A stretch of 64,000 nt of DNA from the NCBI GenBank assembly GCA_905178155.1, contig CAJINV010000005.1, positions 4,322,918 to 4,386,917 on the forward strand. Direction: 5' to 3'. The notes under the pieces were generated by a model. That model made no database searches, was not told the origin of the DNA, and was given only the letters and a program-made list of their open reading frames with translations. A program made the translations under genes and the position numbers. Source of the DNA: Amoebophrya sp. A120 (Eukaryota > Sar > Dinophyceae > Syndiniales > Amoebophryaceae). Each line of letters opens with the position of its first letter. Position 1 is the first letter of the stretch. Below are positions 11,168-20,106 of the stretch, one piece after another.

Positions 11168-14100
11168 TCAAACGAGCTCCGGGGGGTGTAGTTCGTCGGC
11201 TGTACTATCGCACTGCTGCAGACCCGCCATGTAGAGCGCTGAATTGGCGTAGGCTTTCCCCTCCGCCATTCCCTTTGCCTGCGCGTGCTCCTCGTCCTCG
11301 CAGAGCAGGATGCCTTGGATGATGGGCTTGTCCTGCTGGAGCGCCAGTGACATCAGCCCTTGCACCAGCGCCGCTCTGTCGGTCTCCAGCGTGGAAAGGT
11401 TGGTTCGCTTCTCGTTCGGCACGAGCATGCCTAGGACGATGACTGCGTCGACTACCCGGTGCTTCCGCGAGAGCAGTGCTTTGGTGCCCGTCACCAGGTC
11501 GAGGTGTCCCGCCGTGGGGTGGCACTCCACCCGGGCGCCGCAGGCTGCGAGGTACTCCCGCGCGGCGTCGACGATGGGGGCGAGCAGTTTTTCGTTCCAC
11601 TTCGTCGACACGATGAGCACCGTCAGTGGCTCGGGCGGCACGGGCGAACGCACGACGTGCTGTTCTTGTGGCGGGGGGGCGCCGGTTCCAGCTCCCGCAG
11701 GAAGAACCTCCCGGGGGCCGGAAGTAAACGGCGCACCATTTCTACTAGTACTTGACACTCTCGCGGCGACGTCCTCGTCCGGGGCGCCGTCGCTCCTCGG
11801 CGTAGGACCGCCGGGAAGTAGATCTTTGCTCTTCCCGCGCGAGGACTCCTCTGCCCTGGCGCTGGTCTGCGCTCGCGCGAGCTTCCCGCTGCGCTCCAGC
11901 GTGTCGCCTACTGCGCCCGAGTTTAGCTCCCGCTCCAGGTCCAGGTTGAAGGTCTGCATGATGGTCCGGTGCTGCAACTGGTTCTTTTTGGTCTCCAGGT
12001 AGCGAAAGTTGTCCCGGTTGGGGCTCGTGGGCAGGGACCGGACCTGCACGTCGGGAATGGTTTCCGCCAGGACGCTATCAAATGTAAAAATGTCTGGGTC
12101 TGGAAACTTGTAATGCTAAAATGTGCATGATGGACACACTTCCCAATGCAGACCAGCATGACAACTTTCCGGAGCACTTTCTCATAGGCAGCCCGCATGA
12201 GAAACTGCGTTTTTGCATGACAAACATGGCTGCGGCTTTTGTCGGTTATGCAATACAGATTTTCCAGAAATGTACCGCTAGCATTACAAGTTCCAACTTT
12301 CCAGACCCAGACACATTTGCAATCCATAGACACTCTCCTTCTCGGGATTATTGGTGTACAGCAAAATCTTCCGCAGATTCAGCTCCCGCAGCGCGTTCTA
12401 TCAAATGCAAAAGTGTCTGGGTCTGGAAACTTGTGATGCTGAGTGGCGTAGCATGAAGAGGCCACAAGTGCTGGCTCAGCATGACAAACTTCTGAGCTTG
12501 TATGTCTTGCCTATTCTGCATGACTAATTGCGTCTCCGCATGACAGAAAAATGCGGCTCTTGGGCAACGTGCATGACAGATTTAATAGTCATGCCAGACA
12601 AGCATGACAAACATGCATTCTTCCAGACCCAGACATTTTTACATTTGATACGTTCACGGCGGCGTCGAAATTCCGGTAGTCGTTGTGGAACCCCAGACGG
12701 TGATTGGCCTGCACTGTGTCCACCTCCTCGCAGATCTGCAGGTCGTAAGCACGGATCTTGTTGTAGAGCCCAATGCCGCGACCCTCATGACCCTTGATGT
12801 AAACCAGCACCCCAAGCTTCTCCTCCTCCATCACCTTGATGTTGTGGTAATTTTGTAACCAAATCAGTCGCAGCTTCTCATCGGGAACGACACAACAACT
12901 ACAGCAGATGACTGAAGACGAAAGATGGAGATGAGGAACAATACTGAATAAGCTTGGGCAAGCATTGCAAAGAGAGCCATGGACTTCAGGACAAGAACCA
13001 CAACACCAGCTGGATGTATCTATGTATTTACCTTCATAAACATCTTCAACTGCGCCCCACAATCGCACAACCTGGACCCAAGCGTATCGCCTGTGAAGCA
13101 CTCGGAGTGAATGCGGACAGGTACGCGTTTCACGCCGCTACTTAGCGCGTTTGCGTCGCCGGCGATCAGCAAAACAAGCTCGGATCCTCTCCTCCCCGGC
13201 TTCACCACCATCCTAGTCGGCAAACGCAAGTCATGGAATCGCAGCGTTGCAGAAGCGTCGCCCTGGAAAAAAATTTGGTCCACAATGAAATCTGCAGCTT
13301 TCTTGTGTTTTCTGATTTTCATTTTTTCAACGTGCGACGTTAAGTATTAAAACGGAGACCTAGAAAGATGATGCCAAAAATCGCAAAAACACATAGTATA
13401 CCTGGTCTTTTTTCACGTCTGCGGGCACCGCCGTGAGCTGGTCGTCTTCCTCCTGTTCTAAGGGTGTGTGCTGCTCAAACAGGCGGGCCCAGCGCTTCAT
13501 GGCGTCCGTGTGCCTCCGGTAGTGCACGATGTCACTCACATACACCATGGGAATCCCGTGTTCGGTGGCGAAGGCGCGGGATTCACCCTCCCGGAACATC
13601 TCGCCATTGTCCGCCATCAGCTCCGCCAGGGCTCCGACGTATCACGTCGAAAACAAGTGCCCCCACGACCCCAGAACTTGACACGATTTGTATAATTGCA
13701 AAGCTTCCTAAGCAGGGAAACACTCCCCACGTTCGTGCATGTATCAATCAGCATCACAAATGTTAAACGGCAACATCACGATTCTTGCGAAAGACCCCAG
13801 CAACAGCTGTGCCTGTCATTTCTTAAAAGATGCCTTGCCCGGCTGGGTTCTGTGTCAGGGAGACTCAGAGCAGTCCTCCTTTCATGCATACGATGAAAAG
13901 CTCTTCATTTCAAAACCTCACGCATCAGACCGTTTTCTTGCAGCTTCCGGGGTCGTCCCTGATGTGGGAGCACTTTATTTCACGGGAATACGACGGGGTG
14001 CTTCACGTTGGGTGCCAGCCGACAGAAGTCAAAGGTCGCTTCCGTGTGTCCCTGCCTTACGTATTATGAACAGGAAAAATCCCCCGCCCCTTATCAAAAA

Positions 14101-15829
14101 GGAAATCTGTGATGCTGGATTTGCGTGAGGCGTGAGGCTGTGATGCTGGATTTGCGCACACAAATCAGATTTGTATGGCAGGAAGGCATTGCGACCAGAT
14201 CCCCAGGCTAGGTAGGGGCGTACGGGTCTAGTTGTTCAGCATTGCAAACGGTTGACCTTTAGGCCCAACAGCATGACAAATCGCTTCCAGAATGGGGCGG
14301 AAGCTTCTGCCCTTGTCTTCTTGCAAGACAAATGCGATTTGTGACCTCAAATCAGCAACACAAATTTTCGGAAAGATACCTTTTCGATATGGGGAGGGTG
14401 GATTTTTCCTCTCAATACGTAGACGCCGTCGTCCTTGGCGTATCAAATGTAAAAATGTCTGGGTCTGGAAGATTCTGAGATTTGTCATGCATGTTTTGCA
14501 TGACCCAGGATGTCTGTAATGCACGACCGCGCATCACAGATCTTGAGAGGGCTCCCTGATGCCAACTCCGCATGACAAACGCCCTCCCCGCGTAGCACAA
14601 ATTAGACTCCTCTTGCTGGTCATGCAATACAGATTTTTCTAAAGTCCAGAGTTAGCATCACAAGTTCTAATCTTCCAGACCCAGACATTTTTACAGTTGA
14701 TATGGCGCACAGGGGAAACATGTGCCCCGGCTTGCCGAAGGCCTCCGGCCGGTTGCGGATGTCGCAGAAGCCCCGCAGCGTGGCCACGCGGTCGGCGGCG
14801 CTGACCCCGGTCGTGGTGCCCACGAGGTAGTCCGTGGACACGTAAAAGTTGGTCCCGTTCGGGTCCGTGTTTTTGGTGGTGGCGGGGTGCAGGCCGAAGG
14901 CCTCGAGGCGTTCCTTCCCGGTGGTCACGCACACGATGCCGGTGGACTTGCGGATCATGAACGCCATCTGGGCGGGGGTGCAGTATGCATTGCAAATATC
15001 GATCTGGGTCTCAAAGCTTGTGATGCTGAATTGCGAAAGATTAAAGTGTTTGCAATGGCAGCCAAGCATGACAAGTCTGCGAGACGCCTCCTGATGCCCA
15101 ACATGCATTACAAATTGCGTTTGTGCATGGCAAAGGAAGCGGCTTTTTAGCTGCTCAACACGCAACACAGATTCTCCAGGAATGGAAGACACGCATTACA
15201 ACTTCCATTTTTCCAGACCCAGACATTTTTGCATTCGATATGCAGTGCTCCGCGGCGATGATCAGATCGCATTCGTTCTCCCGCTCCGGTGCGTCCATGA
15301 CTAGGACAAATATCAAATGCAAAAATGTCTGGGTCTGGAAGGTTACCAGGTTTGTCATGCATATTTTACATGACTCAGGATGTCTGTAATGCATGATCTG
15401 GCATCACATATTTTTAGAGGCCTTCCTGATGCCTATCCCGCATGACAAATGCCCTCCCCGCGTAGCGCAAACTGGGCTCTTATTGCTGGTCATGCAATAC
15501 AGATTTTTTTAGAGTCCAAAGTTAGCGTCACAAGTTCCAACCTTCCAGACCCAGACACTTTTACATTTGATAACAAACTCGCCCTGCCCAAACGCCTCCA
15601 GCGCGGGCTCCATGCGCGCGATGGCTTCCCGGGCCTCCTTGGTGGGAACCGGCCGTGGCTCCTCGCGGGCCGCCGGCTCGGAAATCGACCTGGCCACTAC
15701 GGCGCTGGTGGGAGGCGGCAGCGCGCTGAAACCGCTTTTCATCTTGTTGCCTCGGGGTTGTTTTTCCTCGGCACCTGTCGAGCCCCGGGGGTTGGGCCCC
15801 GGTGGAACCAGCTTCACTTTGGTCGCCAT
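11168..15829 (-). CDS. Riboflavin synthesis fusion RibB-RibA-RibH
   Basis: One chain carries DHBP synthase, GTP cyclohydrolase II and a lumazine-synthase-like domain. Exons (minus): 15829-15578, 15310-15246, 14983-14708, 14440-14422, 14063-13996, 13639-13402, 13262-13032, 12834-12656, 12398-12334, 12075-11168. They sum to 2301 nt, exactly 767 codons. DHBP synthase motifs: [12 protein letters not shown] (about residues 85-100), [34 protein letters not shown] motifs: the zinc site [25 protein letters not shown], then LLYTNNPEK. The lumazine-synthase fold from about residue 620 has [19 protein letters not shown] and [15 protein letters not shown], but the usual G-E/A-T-x-H catalytic segment reads NEKRTNLS, without the histidine. 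Together these would supply both substrates and possibly the lumazine step of riboflavin synthesis. Seven introners interrupt it, besides two GT-AG introns. Domain calls are firm; activity of the last domain is doubtful. Confidence 0.93.
12076..12328. mobile_element. Introner A1 (family A), 253 bp
   Basis: Left end tatcaaatgtaaaaatgtct, right end gacacatttgcaatccata. The flanking repeat is gacgc / gacac (one mismatch) at 12071-12075 and 12329-12333. It splits the GTP cyclohydrolase II C-terminus. Its interior matches A10 (in a plus-strand gene) in the same plus orientation, so A1 and A10 have opposite polarity relative to their host genes. Confidence 0.9.
12399..12650. mobile_element. Introner A2 (family A), 252 bp
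   Basis: Left end tatcaaatgcaaaagtgtct, right end agacatttttacatttgata. The exact 5-bp flank is cgttc at 12394-12398 and 12651-12655. It lies in the GTP cyclohydrolase II part of the riboflavin fusion, and removal restores ..[14 protein letters not shown].. in frame. Confidence 0.93.
13640..13990. mobile_element. Introner H1 (family H), 351 bp
   Basis: Left end tatcacgtcgaaaacaagtg, right end cactttatttcacgggaata, with a further inverted match cccacgacccc / ggggtcgt. The exact 5-bp flank is cgacg at 13635-13639 and 13991-13995. It lies in the DHBP synthase domain, just before the MADNGEM motif. Its ends are unrelated to families A-G. Confidence 0.9.
14064..14416. mobile_element. Introner B1 (family B), 353 bp
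   Basis: Left end ttatgaacaggaaaaatccc, right end ggatttttcctctcaat. Flank acgta (part of tacgta on both sides, so the exact register is ambiguous by one base). It lies in the DHBP synthase domain, and a 19-24 nt exon separates it from A3. Confidence 0.88.
14422..14440 (-). other. Micro-exon of the riboflavin fusion
   Basis: Only about 19-24 nt of coding sequence, encoding KDDGVYV with its neighbours, remain between introners A3 and B1. In the DHBP synthase family this is the spot after the GHVFPL motif and before RxGHTEA, where a short linker is expected. The insertion pair therefore created a micro-exon from a continuous exon. Confidence 0.88.
14441..14702. mobile_element. Introner A3 (family A), 262 bp
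   Basis: Left end tatcaaatgtaaaaatgtct, right end agacatttttacagttgata. The exact flank is tggcg at 14436-14440 and 14703-14707. The interior has many gcatgacaa / gcatcacaa / ttgtcatgc motifs. Its interior is the reverse complement of A9, so both lie in the same polarity relative to transcription. Confidence 0.93.
14984..15240. mobile_element. Introner A4 (family A), 257 bp
   Basis: Left end tatgcattgcaaatatcgat (diverged), right end agacatttttgcattcgata. The exact flank is tgcag at 14979-14983 and 15241-15245. Removal joins AAEHC to TPAQMAFM in the DHBP synthase domain. Confidence 0.9.
15311..15572. mobile_element. Introner A5 (family A), 262 bp
   Basis: Left end tatcaaatgcaaaaatgtct, right end agacacttttacatttgata. 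The exact flank is acaaa at 15306-15310 and 15573-15577. It splits the first strand of the DHBP synthase domain (GEFV / LVMDAPE). Confidence 0.93.
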
Positions 15830-17035
15830 AAGTATAGGTCGTGGGTGAGATTCGCTAGAAACTTCAATGCTGCTGCATGTTGTTGACTAAAACTCAAAGA
15901 AACACTATATTTATAGTTGTGCAAAAAAAGCTGTACACGCAAAATATCTGCGACGGACTCAAGTACTCAGCGGGAATAAATACTCAAGATTGGGTGAAAA
16001 AAAAACGGCTTTCTGGGCCACTATCAATGCTGGACTCCAAAAATCTACTACTTCTTCAACCGAATACTATATCAGTTGGTCTCGGTGCGTGGAAAAAAAC
16101 TCGTTGCCGCGACAAAAATAAAGCGGGCAACAAAGAATATTAGGATGCCGATTACTGCTCTAGCGTAGAGGCTCGGACCGAGCTCCAGAAGGGTCTGCGA
16201 CTGCAAAACTGCACAAGTAGCAAAGCACGGGCTTCCAGAAAGGATGAAGGAAGATGACTTGCTATTTCGGACGGGGTCTTTGCAGAGGGGGCGAGAATGT
16301 TCTTGTTGGTGTTTGGCCGTGAGAGGCGCATAAAGGTACTACAACCTATCGACTCTTTGGGGGTAGCAACTACTACTAGAATTACAGTCTGGAAAAATAC
16401 TAGTGGTTTGGTAGACAATAGTGCAGGTGGGGGCGGATCCTTCAACGGGGGTGAAAAGGGTACTGTCTCGGTCAATTGTCAAAAAGAAACGTCGGTCATG
16501 TGTGTCAGGTCACAAAGACGAGCAGTACCATGTCAGATGTGCCTGCAAGTGCAACTAGAACTAACAACTTTTTCTTCTGATAATGTGGTTCATGTGGAAC
16601 AGCGTTTTTTACAATCCATGTTTATTCATTCTGAACCGAGCTCTTGTTCACAGTGGCCGTTTTCCGAAATTTTTTAGCATCAAGTGCCACGCTCGGTAAC
16701 CGACGCCTGCATAAAAAATCGAAATGCGCAACATTCTCAAGGTTTTGCGCAACCGACGTCGTCTTTTTGGTGCTTTTCGACCATTGTAGATGTACCGAAG
16801 ATAAGTTCAGCGCACCGAAAAAAAGCTCGTGAAGAAGACATTATGTTGAAACACGACATTTCTGCATAGACCAGGCTTGTCGCCGCGATTGCTCTTATTT
16901 GCGCTTCCCGGTAATCACATTAATCGCGATTCTGTTTTTCTGTCTGCTGCTGACAAAGAGCAAGCAGAAACGATAAGAGCAGTCTGTCTCCTATGGGAGA
17001 GTTGTTTTGTTTCGTCTGACAATAATTTACTCGAC
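15830..17035. other. Intergenic, no supported gene
   Basis: This is the upstream region of the riboflavin fusion (minus) and the 3' flank of the next minus-strand gene. A minus-strand open frame at 16152-16475 lacks convincing composition. I see no inverted-repeat element. Confidence 0.4.
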
Positions 17036-17527
17036 TCACGTCTTGGCTGGTTGTTTCGCAACTTTTGCAGCCGCGCCCTCAAAGGCACGGTCCGCGATAC
17101 GGTCAATATTGACTTGCGTTTCGCGTCTCACCTTTGGTATCTGTGGCAGGAGCATGCTTCCCCGCGGAACAGGAGCGGCCGGTCGCTTATTTGATGTCGC
17201 TTCTCCGACCGTGGGCCCTAGTACCGCGTCACTTCGATGCGTGGTGTGGTCCTGGGTAGGCTCCCGCGGTCGCTTCAGACTGCCCGTCGTCGCACCACTC
17301 GTACCCGTCGCCAAAACCCCTGCATTAGACGCTTTTGACACGGCAGCTCCCGGGGCGACTATCGTTTTTGCTATGCTGCTGCTCCCGCTACTTCCACCTT
17401 TCGTTTGAAACTGGGAGACGTTCAGTTTCCCGAGCGAAAGTTTCGGTTTCGCGACCGGCGGTTTTGGCGAAGCTGGGCTCTTGCCGGCGCCCGCATCACC
17501 CTCATCGGAGGAAGAGGAGTAATCCAT
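17036..17527 (-). CDS. Small Ser/Pro/Lys-rich, probably nuclear protein
   Basis: A single uninterrupted minus-strand frame of 163 residues starts at an ATG directly followed by the acidic Ser run MDYSSSSDEGD. The middle is low complexity (Gly/Ser/Thr/Ala). A basic-rich stretch (SLKRPREP) could be a nuclear localisation signal. The C-terminus (PRGSMLLPQIPKVRRE and on to the stop) is more ordered and may be a short binding helix. The family is not recognised. The composition resembles disordered splicing or transcription factors, but that is inference only. No introner is present. Confidence 0.6.
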   Translation of the reverse strand: MDYSSSSDEGDAGAGKSPASPKPPVAKPKLSLGKLNVSQFQTKGGSSGSSSIAKTIVAPGAAVSKASNAGVLATGTSGATTGSLKRPREPTQDHTTHRSDAVLGPTVGEATSNKRPAAPVPRGSMLLPQIPKVRRETQVNIDRIADRAFEGAAAKVAKQPAKT

Positions 17528-18219
17528 TTTGTAACTTACTAATCATTCACTTTCGGTGCTGCAGCTACAATTTTCACGTCTCAGCATAGCGAAAAAAGAA
17601 AAGCAAAATACGTTTAATCCTACCCCTACGAACTTCAACTTGCGAACATAACCACCGGCAAAAATAACCACCGGCCTTCCCCTTGTAGTTGGACGCGAAA
17701 GAAGTCTTCAAATGTGTCGCTGTAATTCGGGATGATGAGATGACCCAGCGGAAAAATATATCTGATCGACCTGCTTTTTTGAACAAAATCTGATCGGTTT
17801 TCGAACGAACCGCATTCCACGACTCAGCCCTGCAATCCTATGAAGACAAGCTGGCGTTCGGTAACACAAAGATAGATCACGCGCGAGAATGAACGCGGGC
17901 AGTAGTCTACTTTGCACTTATCGATTTGATCCTCGAACAATATCTCGAACATACTACCCAGATATTGCAACTGGATGCTCGGCTGATCGGAAAGAACAAG
18001 AAATGCTGTTTTATATATTTCTTGTTCTCGTCTGCGTCGCTGAAAATAACATCATGAGAATCCCATCACTCCCATACGCGTAATTCTTTCAGCCAATCCT
18101 TCGGGGGTGGTGGGTAAATGAACTACAACACGCATTGAATACATAGACCAGACACTAATGTGCTGGGCGGGTCGAGTCGTCCTATACGCGTAGCATCTAC
18201 AACCACGAAAACGAAAACA
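17528..18219. other. Intergenic, no supported gene
   Basis: Between two minus-strand genes I see nothing that reads as protein, RNA or introner. Confidence 0.4.
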
Positions 18220-19538
18220 CTAGTCGCTGTAGTCGATCTTTTTTTTCTCGATCTGGGAAAACTCTTTGCAGAGGAGCTTCACCAGCTCTTCTTTGCCGGG
18301 CTCGCCCTGAATCTCCACGGAATCTGGCTGGCCTGGGTTGCCCTTGACCGCAGCACTGCCGCAGGCGAATTTCTTCTTGAAGATTTTTGCTGCGGCCTCC
18401 AATTTCACGTCGTACGTGTCCAGGCCGATCACGGTCGTCGTCTTTTTACGCCCTTGCCTGCTCGCCACTTTGATGCTTATCTGTTAATTCGTGTAGCAAT
18501 GCTAGTAACGTTGCGTGACTGGTGACACAAAGACCGTCACCTTTCTTGAGGAAAAGGAACAAATGTGACATCGTGTCTGTAAGTAGCAGCACCAATTTGA
18601 TTGTAGGGAGTGAACGTCAGCGCTCTGCTGGAGCATAAAACAAAAGTGAAAAGCTACCTTTGGACTTGCACTTCGTGTCTTCTTTCCCCCGGGTAGCTCT
18701 TTCGTTTTTGCTTTCTCTTCGGCCTCTGCCTTTTTCTGGTTCGCGGTCTCTTTCGCGTCAGCTAAAGACTCACCTGTTTTTCACAAATAGTTTGATTTCA
18801 TGCAGTAGTCCTTCCTACTCGCGTGGTTCCTTGTGCTGCTTGGTACATCAACCTCCCTTCACGACTTCTACTACTGACTTGCTTGAAATAGGTGCGGTAA
18901 TGCCAAATTATTCCCAAAGTAGAAATCCTTACCGGCCAATTCAGGGTAGAGCTGCGGGAAGTTAGCCAACACCCACGGCTTCGCCAGGTCCCATTTCCCG
19001 CCGTATTGGCAGTATTCTGGAGGCATTCCGTCCTCGGGGCAATAGCTGTGGTGTCAGAACATTGTATGGTAGTTGAAAAGTTTTTGGAAATACAAATTTC
19101 CGCCTCAATCAGACATTTTCACGAAAATCATTTTCGAGGCGGTCAGCAAAGGCCTCCATAAAGACCTAGGAAGTGGACTGCACCGAGGAATGAACGAACC
19201 TGCTGCAAGAAGAACAAACTACGAGTAGTAAAAAATTCAGCTTACACGACTTTGACTGGCCCCGTCATTTCTGGCATTTCCGTGTGCGGGACGAAGGGTT
19301 TTATCACGGGCTGTGGGGCTGGTGCTGAGCTCGAGGCAGCTGCAGCGCCGGCGCTCGGCGTGTCTGCGCCCTTGTCGGCCGATGATGTTGTTGGCGTGGC
19401 TGAGGCGTCTTCATCCTGTGTCGTCTTGGCTTCCGTGGCTGGGCTAGCTTTATCTGCTGCCGTGGGACTGGCTTCACTGGCACTACCGCGCGGAGCGGGC
19501 GAAAATTCCCGGGTGACGGGTTCCTTTTCGTCCGACAT
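18220..19538 (-). CDS. DENR: Density-regulated protein DENR (SUI1 family)
   Basis: DENR pairs with MCT-1 and acts on the 40S ribosome in re-initiation and recycling. Exons (minus): 19538-19246, 19045-18933, 18761-18658, 18480-18220. All have GT-AG boundaries, and the sum of 771 nt is 257 codons. The N-terminal Ala/Ser/Thr-rich tail precedes the cysteine motif YCPEDGMPPEYCQY, matching the YCxxCxLPxEYCE zinc-type motif of DENR, although the second Cys of the usual CxxC is missing (CPED). A Lys/Glu-rich linker follows. The C-terminal SUI1/eIF1-like domain has KKTTTVIGLDTYDV, KKFACGSA and VEIQGEP. At 256 residues it is longer than the human protein because of the N-terminal tail and linker. No introners; all four exons are joined by ordinary introns, a useful contrast with its neighbours. 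Confidence 0.93.
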
Positions 19539-20106
19539 GTCTTTTCTTTTATCTTTCTTACCGTCGGTTCTAAATAAACTTCCCCTTGCGTCGAGTGATG
19601 AGGGGCTAGAAGTACTACGCGGAGGTTTAAGATCTCATGTGGGTGGTAGTTGCTACAAAAGAGAAAGTAGTGGAGGGAGATACTAAATAACCTGGAAAGA
19701 AAGGAATGGATGGGATTGGGAATCAGAAACAAAAGATAGCAGAAAGACCACACCCGTTATCGGGATGATGAACAACGCATGAATTTGAAAATGAGTATGC
19801 TTACCACGATCTTCTGCTAGTATTCTCATTTACTGATCCATAACTGGGGCGGTGCCACAACTGGAGGAACTCCGGAAAGCCGCATTGTCTGCTTTTTATT
19901 GCGCGCGGTTTGGATCTGATTTATTTCTCGACACTTTAGTGTAGAAGGATAAAAACTGTGCCTGGATCCAAAGGTACTAGTACCTATTCCTCACTGCTGT
20001 CGCTTTGCCGACCTTCTTCGTATGAGCGTCGATTACAGTACTTTAATAGACAAGCGTAGCTTAGTGCAGCCACACAAGAGGAAGAGCGGCCGAGCCAAGA
20101 ACTGAG
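19539..20106. other. Intergenic, no supported gene
   Basis: This is the upstream region of DENR and the 3' flank of the membrane-protein gene. No element or gene seen. Confidence 0.4.

Noticed and set aside
12076-15572. Regular repeats with spacers, CRISPR-like at first sight
   Set aside because: The repeated words are the inverted ends of introners, in inverted rather than direct arrangement, with coding exons between; the genome is eukaryotic.
16152-16475. 107-codon minus-strand frame upstream of the riboflavin fusion
   Set aside because: No ordered segment, no family resemblance, no splice support; could not separate it from chance.
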